Positions 6,288-10,558 of a stretch of DNA of 10,558 nucleotides are shown one piece after another. Position 1 is the stretch's first letter. Every line of letters begins with the position of its first letter. Location: NCBI GenBank assembly GCA_902496345.1, contig CABVAP010000076.1:1-10558 (forward strand). Direction: 5' to 3'. Origin of the DNA: an uncultured Eubacteriales bacterium. Lineage in GTDB: Bacteria; Bacillota; Clostridia; Lachnospirales; CAG-274. The translations under genes were made by a program, and so were the position numbers. The notes below the pieces were generated by a model. The model saw only the letters and a program-made list of their open reading frames with translations. It was not told the DNA's origin and made no database searches.

Positions 6288-7721
6288 ATGGTAAGAACAA
6301 GATTTGCTCCCAGTCCTACTGGATATATGCATATAGGAAATTTAAGAACTGCACTTTATGAATATTTAATCGCTCGTGCTAACAATGGTAAATTTATTTT
6401 GAGAATTGAAGATACAGACCAAGAAAGATATGTTGAGGGTGCTGTTGACGTTATATATAAAACTCTTGAAATGGCGGGAATGTCACACGATGAAGGCCCT
6501 GACATTGGTGGAGATTATGGCCCTTATGTTCAGAGTGAAAGAAAAAATAATTATATTGACTATGCTAAAGAACTTGTTGAAAAAGGGGAAGCATATTATT
6601 GTTTCTGTACTAAAGAACGTCTTGACGCTATGAGAGCTGAAAGTGGTGAAACTGCTGCTAAATATGATAGACATTGTCTTTCTCTCTCTAAAGAGGAAAT
6701 TGAGGAAAATCTTAAAAATAACGTTCCTTTTGTTATAAGACAAAAAATTAAAGAAGGTACTACTACTTTTCACGATGAAGTTTATGGCTCTATAACAGTT
6801 GACAACTCTGATATGGAAGACCAAATCCTTATTAAATCAGATTTATTGCCAACTTATAACTTCGCTAACGTAATTGATGACCATTTAATGGGGATTACTC
6901 ACGTTATCAGAGGTAGCGAATATCTTTCATCAACTCCTAAATATAATTTGTTATATGAAGCTTTTGGTTGGGAAATCCCTACTTATATCCACGTGCCTCC
7001 TGTTATGAAAAATGCAACCGAAAAACTTTCTAAAAGAAACGGTGACGCATCTTTCCAAGATTTAATTGCTAAAGGATATTTGCCAGAGGCAATAACAAAC
7101 TATATTGCTCTTTTAGGTTGGGCACCTTCTGATAATCAGGAAATATTTACTATGGACGAACTTATAAAAGCTTTCGATGTTAAAGGTCTTAGTAAATCCC
7201 CTGCTATATTTGATATAGCAAAACTTACTTGGATGAATGGCGAATATATCAAGAAACTTGATTTTGATAAATTCTTTGAAATGGCTGAACCTATTTTGAA
7301 AAAAGCTATAAAGAGAGATGACATAGATTTAAAAGTTGTTGCGTCTTATGTTCAAACTAGAATCGGAACTTTAAACGAAATTACTGAAATGGTTAGCTTT
7401 ATAAATGAAGTTCCTGAATATGAAAATTCTCTTTATGTTCATAAAAAAATGAAAACAAATGAAGAAAACTCTCTTACTTCTTTAAAACTTGTGTTACCTG
7501 TTTTGGAGAACCTTGATAGTTGGGATAACGACACAATTTATGAAAAACTTGTTGCCGTTGCAAAAGAAAATGAACTTAAAAATGGTCAAATTTTATGGCC
7601 TGTTAGAACTGCTCTTTCCGGTCAACCTACATCACCTTGTGGTGCTAGCGAACTTGCTGTTTTACTTGGAAAAGAGGATACTTTAAACAGGATTAAAGCT
7701 GGTATAGATAAACTTTCTTAA
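6288..7721 (+). CDS. gltX: Glutamyl-tRNA synthetase
   Basis: Class I synthetase that charges tRNA(Glu) with glutamate. Length 477 is within the usual 465-490. The Rossmann domain opens with RFAPSPTGYMHIGN (5-18), containing the HIGH-type HIGN (15-18). LRIEDTD (38-44), the putative zinc-region Cys105-x-Cys107 with Cys130, and the KMSKS-type KLSKRNG (246-252) follow, and an all-helical anticodon-binding region fills 320-477. No second gltX copy or glutaminyl synthetase is visible. Whether the enzyme also charges tRNA(Gln) cannot be read from the sequence; many clostridia depend on GatCAB for that. The ATG at 6288 has AAGGAG seven bases upstream. It is the first gene of a plus-strand group. Only 16 bases separate it from the preferred start of the PilZ gene, so the two are probably cotranscribed. 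Confidence 0.97.
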   Translation: MVRTRFAPSPTGYMHIGNLRTALYEYLIARANNGKFILRIEDTDQERYVEGAVDVIYKTLEMAGMSHDEGPDIGGDYGPYVQSERKNNYIDYAKELVEKGEAYYCFCTKERLDAMRAESGETAAKYDRHCLSLSKEEIEENLKNNVPFVIRQKIKEGTTTFHDEVYGSITVDNSDMEDQILIKSDLLPTYNFANVIDDHLMGITHVIRGSEYLSSTPKYNLLYEAFGWEIPTYIHVPPVMKNATEKLSKRNGDASFQDLIAKGYLPEAITNYIALLGWAPSDNQEIFTMDELIKAFDVKGLSKSPAIFDIAKLTWMNGEYIKKLDFDKFFEMAEPILKKAIKRDDIDLKVVASYVQTRIGTLNEITEMVSFINEVPEYENSLYVHKKMKTNEENSLTSLKLVLPVLENLDSWDNDTIYEKLVAVAKENELKNGQILWPVRTALSGQPTSPCGASELAVLLGKEDTLNRIKAGIDKLS

Positions 7722-7723
7722 TT

Positions 7724-7732
7724 AGGGGGTGG
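7724..7732 (+). promoter_or_regulatory. Ribosome binding site that decides the PilZ start
   Basis: AGGGGGTGG sits three bases after the gltX stop and five bases before the TTG at 7738. An in-frame GTG (7729-7731) falls within it and so cannot use it as a Shine-Dalgarno site. This supports TTG as the true start. Confidence 0.65.
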
Positions 7733-7737
7733 TTTAT

Positions 7738-8385
7738 TTGATTAGTGATTTAAAAGTTGGTAACAAGGTTGCCATTTGCCCTGAAAAAGACCATAGCAAA
7801 AGTTATACAACATATATTGAGGCTATATATAAAACTCAATTGCTTGTATATACTCCTGTTGAAAATAATAAGATTGTTGAATTACCAATTGAGGATTGCC
7901 TTTATATGATAAAGGTCTACAATGAAAAAGGCGTCTATACTTTTCACAACGCTATAATATCTAGAAAGTTTGAAAAAGAAGCATATAACTTTTTGCTCTT
8001 TGATAAACTTCAATATTCAAAACAGGAACAAAGACGTGAATTTTATAGACTTGACTGTATGGTTCCGTTTCTTATCAAAGATAAAAATGGCGAAACATAT
8101 CAAGCAATAATAAAGGATTTGAGTGAGGGAGGTCTTCTCTTTGTTTCAAACCTTGAAATTCTTGTTTCTGAAGAAAGAGAATGTAGCGTTAGTTTTAATA
8201 ATAAAAGAATTTTTATGGTTATAAAAATTCTTGACAGACATAGTCATACAAAACCTGGGTGTAAATTTGAATATAGAGCAAAACTCTTATTCGTGAGTGA
8301 CGAAGATAAAAATATACTTCTTAGCTTTATATTTGACGCCCAAAGAAACTATATAAGGAAAAATCAAACTACGGCTATAAAATAA
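7738..8385 (+). CDS. YcgR-like PilZ-domain protein, predicted c-di-GMP receptor
   Basis: The protein has an N-terminal YcgR-type beta-barrel (about residues 1-95) and a C-terminal PilZ domain. The PilZ domain shows both c-di-GMP signatures: RxxxR in RREFYR (second Arg to last Arg, about 100-104) and DLSEGG (127-132), the (D/N)xSxxG box. This is the layout of YcgR/YpfA/DgrA proteins, which slow flagella or alter surface behaviour when c-di-GMP is high. No membrane segment or signal peptide is visible, so it should be cytosolic. I prefer the TTG at 7738, giving 215 residues beginning MISDLKVGNKV, a family-like start. A purine-rich AGGGGGTGG (7724-7732) is then well spaced, whereas the upstream in-frame GTG at 7729 lies inside that site. 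Likely cotranscribed with gltX. Target unknown. Confidence 0.87.
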   Translation: MISDLKVGNKVAICPEKDHSKSYTTYIEAIYKTQLLVYTPVENNKIVELPIEDCLYMIKVYNEKGVYTFHNAIISRKFEKEAYNFLLFDKLQYSKQEQRREFYRLDCMVPFLIKDKNGETYQAIIKDLSEGGLLFVSNLEILVSEERECSVSFNNKRIFMVIKILDRHSHTKPGCKFEYRAKLLFVSDEDKNILLSFIFDAQRNYIRKNQTTAIK

Positions 8386-8424
8386 TTATTTTGTTGATTT
8401 TATGGCGAATAAGAAGGTGTAAGT

Positions 8425-9036
8425 ATGTTTTGTTACAAGTGTGGAAGTCAGCAACAAGATGGAGCAAATTTCTGTCACGTTTGTGGAGCTGATTTGCGAC
8501 AATTTTCTGAAACAAAAAATGATAATATGAGTTTTACCAATAAAAATGTAAGCGAAAGCTCAAGTCATATAGAAATTTCGGGTCTAAACAAAAATGCTAA
8601 CAGCATAAAGATTTCTAATGTTAATGAAAATGTAAATTCAAATTTATCTGGTGAAGATTTAGGGCTATCAGGCTCATTTGAACCAGAAAAAGTTGCAAGT
8701 GAATTAGCATCATATGTTGCAGATATTAAAAATATTACAGATTGCCGAAAGAAAATTTCTTTGCTGGGGGCATTTGCCTTTGTACTTGGTATAATTGAGA
8801 TACTTTTTGTTGTTATGCTCATTGTATTTAGCGATTTTAAACAAATCTTTTTCTTCTACGACATACTTAAAATAGTTGCTTGTGTGTTACCTTTTATTAA
8901 TTTAATACTTAGCGTTGTGGCTATTTATAAAGACAGACATATAGAAAGCGTCATTGCTGCTTTCTTCCTCAATTTTGCTATATTTTTATTTATGATTATG
9001 TATTTTGGTTACAGTTTATTTATAAGATTTTTTTAG
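8425..9036 (+). CDS. Zinc-ribbon membrane protein of unknown function
   Basis: The N terminus is a compact zinc ribbon with two CxxC knuckles, Cys3/Cys6 and Cys17/Cys20 (CYKCG and CHVCG), of the type widespread in Firmicutes. A low-complexity Asn/Ser/Lys-rich linker follows (about 28-85), with loosely repeated ISGLNKNANS / ISNVNENVNS units. After a short soluble helix (86-108) come three probable membrane segments at about 112-135, 142-167 and 174-199; the protein ends right after the last. The cytoplasmic ribbon is thus tethered to the membrane by a flexible arm. No catalytic motif is visible. AAGGTG lies five bases before the ATG at 8425. It is 39 bases after the PilZ gene with no terminator between, so it likely belongs to the gltX group. 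Binding of zinc and of a protein partner is inference. Confidence 0.75.
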   Translation: MFCYKCGSQQQDGANFCHVCGADLRQFSETKNDNMSFTNKNVSESSSHIEISGLNKNANSIKISNVNENVNSNLSGEDLGLSGSFEPEKVASELASYVADIKNITDCRKKISLLGAFAFVLGIIEILFVVMLIVFSDFKQIFFFYDILKIVACVLPFINLILSVVAIYKDRHIESVIAAFFLNFAIFLFMIMYFGYSLFIRFF

Positions 9037-9081
9037 CTGACTTTTTGCTAATAAAATTTGATTTTGATTTTTAAAATATTG

Positions 9082-9133
9082 AGAAAACATTGGATTTATG
9101 CAGATTTGTATAGTCAATGTTTTCTTATTTTTT
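9082..9133 (+). terminator. Rho-independent terminator after the zinc-ribbon gene
   Basis: AGAAAACATTG (9082-9092) pairs perfectly with CAATGTTTTCT (9115-9125). The 22-base interior can form a second stem of about six pairs (TATGCA with TGTATA). A six-T run (9128-9133) follows. It closes the gltX-PilZ-zinc-ribbon group and separates it from the cation transporter. Confidence 0.8.
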
Positions 9134-9169
9134 ACGAAATTATTTATATAAAGCTTAATGCTTGAATAT

Positions 9170-9186
9170 ATTTTTAATATAAAAAT
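9170..9186 (+). promoter_or_regulatory. A/T inverted repeat over a candidate -10 box before the CDF transporter
   Basis: ATTTTTA (9170-9176) and TAAAAAT (9180-9186) form a 7-3-7 inverted repeat. It overlaps TATAAA (9178-9183), a possible -10 box, but I see no good -35 at the right distance. It could be a metal-regulator operator controlling the transporter, but DNA this A/T-rich produces such repeats by chance. It does not match the MntR or PerR consensus that I know. Confidence 0.25.
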
Positions 9187-9219
9187 TTAGTTCAAACTAT
9201 GTTTAGAGAGGGTACATTT

Positions 9220-10386
9220 ATGACAGATTTACTTTTAAAAATTTTTGTTAAGGATAGCGACAATATTAGTGATGTTAAGGTTAGGGAAAAATATGGGGCT
9301 TTAAGTGGCTCTGTTGGAATTTGTATCAACATAATTTTATTTTTAATAAAACTTTTGGCTGGAATAATTACAGCGTCAATTTCTATTATGGCAGACGCAT
9401 TTAACAACTTGTCTGACGCGGGTTCTTCTATTGTTACGCTTATTGGTTTTAAAATGGCAGGCAAACCTGCTGACAACGACCACCCGTACGGTCACGGCAG
9501 GGTTGAATATATAACAGGTCTTATAATAGCTTTTGTAATTTTGGTGATGGGGTTTGAACTTCTTAAGTCTTCGATTGAAAAGATTATTGAGCCAGAGGAT
9601 ATTGAGTTTAGTTTTGTTTCATTTGGTATACTTGTTTTTTCAATATTTGCTAAATTGTGGCTTGCTATATTTAACAAAAGTCTTGGTAAAAAAATTAATT
9701 CGTCTGCTATGTTTGCAACAGCTTCGGACAGTCTTAACGACAGTATTGCAACTACAGTTGTTCTTATTGGACTTTTAATTGTTAAATTTTTTGGAATTAA
9801 CATTGATGGTTATGCCGGTGTTATCGTTGCTGTGTTTGTTTTATATTCTGGATACGAAACGGCAAAGGACACATTACAGCCACTTTTGGGTATGCCACCA
9901 GACCCTAATTTTGTTAAAGACATTCAAAACTGTGTGCTTGAAAACGAAAAAATTCACGGCATACACGATATGATTATACACGACTACGGCCCATCTAGGA
10001 CAATTGTTTCGTTACACGCTGAAATTCCATCAGATATAAACTTAATCGAGGCACACGAGATAATTGATGAGGCAGAAGAGCGAATAAAAAGAAAATTTGA
10101 CTGTGACATCAGTATACATTTAGACCCCATTGTATTAAATGACGAATTTCACAACGAGGTTAAAGAAAAAGTACAGGGCATAATTAAAGAGATAAGTCCT
10201 GATTTAGAATTTCACGACTTTAGGGTAATACGCAATGTTGTTCAGACCAAAATAGTTTTTGATGTCGAAATACCTTTTACATTTGAAATGTCTGACGACG
10301 AGGTCGTTCGTGAGATAAAAAGCAAAATTAAGGACATTGACGAAAGCTACTACCCTGTTATAAACGTTGACAAGAAGTCTATTTAA
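9220..10386 (+). CDS. Cation diffusion facilitator, probable Mn(II)-type exporter
   Basis: CDF proteins export divalent metal in exchange for protons. Numbered from the ATG at 9220 (388 residues), six membrane segments lie at about 32-50, 52-76, 97-117, 131-151, 165-187 and 194-212. DHPYGHGR (87-94) is the family hallmark. The intramembrane site pairs N62xxxD66 in segment 2 with D170xxxD174 in segment 5. Zinc CDFs such as YiiP carry D/D with H/D there, while N/D with D/D is described for manganese CDFs, so I infer Mn(II). The cytoplasmic part (about 220-388) is roughly twice the usual length and looks like two successive ferredoxin-like dimer domains. An in-frame ATG at 9199 has no ribosome binding site, but GAGAGGG (9206-9212) is seven bases before 9220. 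Preceded by a terminator, so it has its own transcript. Confidence 0.9.
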   Translation: MTDLLLKIFVKDSDNISDVKVREKYGALSGSVGICINIILFLIKLLAGIITASISIMADAFNNLSDAGSSIVTLIGFKMAGKPADNDHPYGHGRVEYITGLIIAFVILVMGFELLKSSIEKIIEPEDIEFSFVSFGILVFSIFAKLWLAIFNKSLGKKINSSAMFATASDSLNDSIATTVVLIGLLIVKFFGINIDGYAGVIVAVFVLYSGYETAKDTLQPLLGMPPDPNFVKDIQNCVLENEKIHGIHDMIIHDYGPSRTIVSLHAEIPSDINLIEAHEIIDEAEERIKRKFDCDISIHLDPIVLNDEFHNEVKEKVQGIIKEISPDLEFHDFRVIRNVVQTKIVFDVEIPFTFEMSDDEVVREIKSKIKDIDESYYPVINVDKKSI

Positions 10387-10470
10387 AATTAGAAGTTGTA
10401 GGGATAAACCTTTTTAAGTAAAAAGATTTAAAAAACTAGTTTTGTGGTGGTTTAAGTTTTTGGTTTATAA

Positions 10471-10485
10471 TCCGATTTTATCGGA
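10471..10485. other. Small inverted repeat downstream of the transporter
   Basis: TCCGA (10471-10475) and TCGGA (10481-10485) pair around a five-base loop, about 85 bases after the transporter stop. No T run follows directly, so it is a poor terminator. The transporter has no convincing terminator within the window. Confidence 0.3.
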
Positions 10486-10498
10486 AATCTATTTATTT

Positions 10499-10558
10499 GC
10501 CTACGGCGTGGTACTTGGCACCGGAAAGAAATCCGGACGGCGTAAGCCGGCTTTTGCG
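10499..10558. other. G+C-rich structured segment of unknown nature at the right edge
   Basis: These 60 bases contain 37 G or C (62%), against 16 of 60 (27%) in the 60 bases before. CCGGA (10521-10525) pairs with TCCGG (10532-10536). CGGC (10538-10541) pairs with GCCG (10546-10549) around a GTAA loop of the GNRA type, followed by GCTTTT. The heptamer ACGGCGT occurs twice (10503-10509 and 10537-10543). An open frame runs to the right edge on the plus strand (from 10418, no start with a good ribosome binding site). A minus-strand frame enters from the right and stops at 10493. This could be the edge of a dispersed repeat, a structured RNA or a foreign gene end; I cannot choose. Confidence 0.4.

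Noticed and set aside
9131..9159. A promoter TTTACG / CTTAAT for the CDF gene
   Set aside because: The spacing is right but both boxes match the consensus poorly, and the -35 lies in the terminator's T run.
9037..9198. A small RNA or Mn riboswitch between the zinc-ribbon gene and the CDF gene
   Set aside because: Most of the structure is accounted for by the terminator at 9082-9133, and the remaining 65 bases are too short and too A/T-rich for a yybP-ykoY element.
9492..9803. A 103-codon minus-strand open frame inside the CDF gene
   Set aside because: Antisense to a strongly supported transporter, with no start signals.
10404..10430. A terminator directly after the CDF gene from the CTTTTTA/AAAAAG repeat
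   Set aside because: The arms are only A/T pairs and the tract after them is A-rich, not T-rich.

Overview
The window reads as a piece of chromosome from a low-G+C, Gram-positive anaerobe, most likely a clostridium near the Lachnospirales. The reasons are strongly A/T-biased intergenic DNA and codon use, good AGGAGG-type ribosome binding sites, TTG starts, a ThiI without a rhodanese domain paired with its own cysteine desulfurase, and the gene order prmA-rsmE-desulfurase-thiI. The assignment is inference; no rRNA or other taxonomic marker is present. Almost all of it is ordinary core-genome content, and I see no phage, transposon, CRISPR array, tRNA or rRNA.

Left part (1-1930, plus strand): the C-terminal third of polyphosphate kinase 1, whose frame is interrupted by a TAG at 6-8 right at the window edge, then a strong terminator. 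A good promoter follows and drives a single AIR-synthase/HypE-like protein of unknown substrate. It ends at a 19-bp hairpin shared with the convergent thiI.

Middle (1933-6037, minus strand): one operon from a near-consensus promoter (6077-6105), in the order prmA (ribosomal protein L11 methylase), rsmE (16S rRNA m3U methylase), an IscS/NifS-type cysteine desulfurase and thiI (tRNA 4-thiouridine synthase). The theme is modification of the translation machinery. The desulfurase probably supplies the persulfide sulfur that the rhodanese-less ThiI needs. rsmE and the desulfurase overlap as TTGA, which implies translational coupling.

Right part (6200-9135, plus strand): a divergently transcribed group of gltX (glutamyl-tRNA synthetase), a YcgR-like PilZ protein (predicted c-di-GMP receptor) and a zinc-ribbon membrane protein of unknown function, closed by a terminator. 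A cation diffusion facilitator follows (9220-10386). Its intramembrane site looks Mn-type and its cytoplasmic domain appears duplicated.

The last 60 bases jump to about 62% G+C, contain nested small hairpins and are not explained by any gene I can name. They are the least ordinary sequence here. I found no convincing new biological system. The best leads are this right-edge element, the broken start of ppk1, the orphan AIR-synthase family protein, and the gltX/PilZ/zinc-ribbon association.
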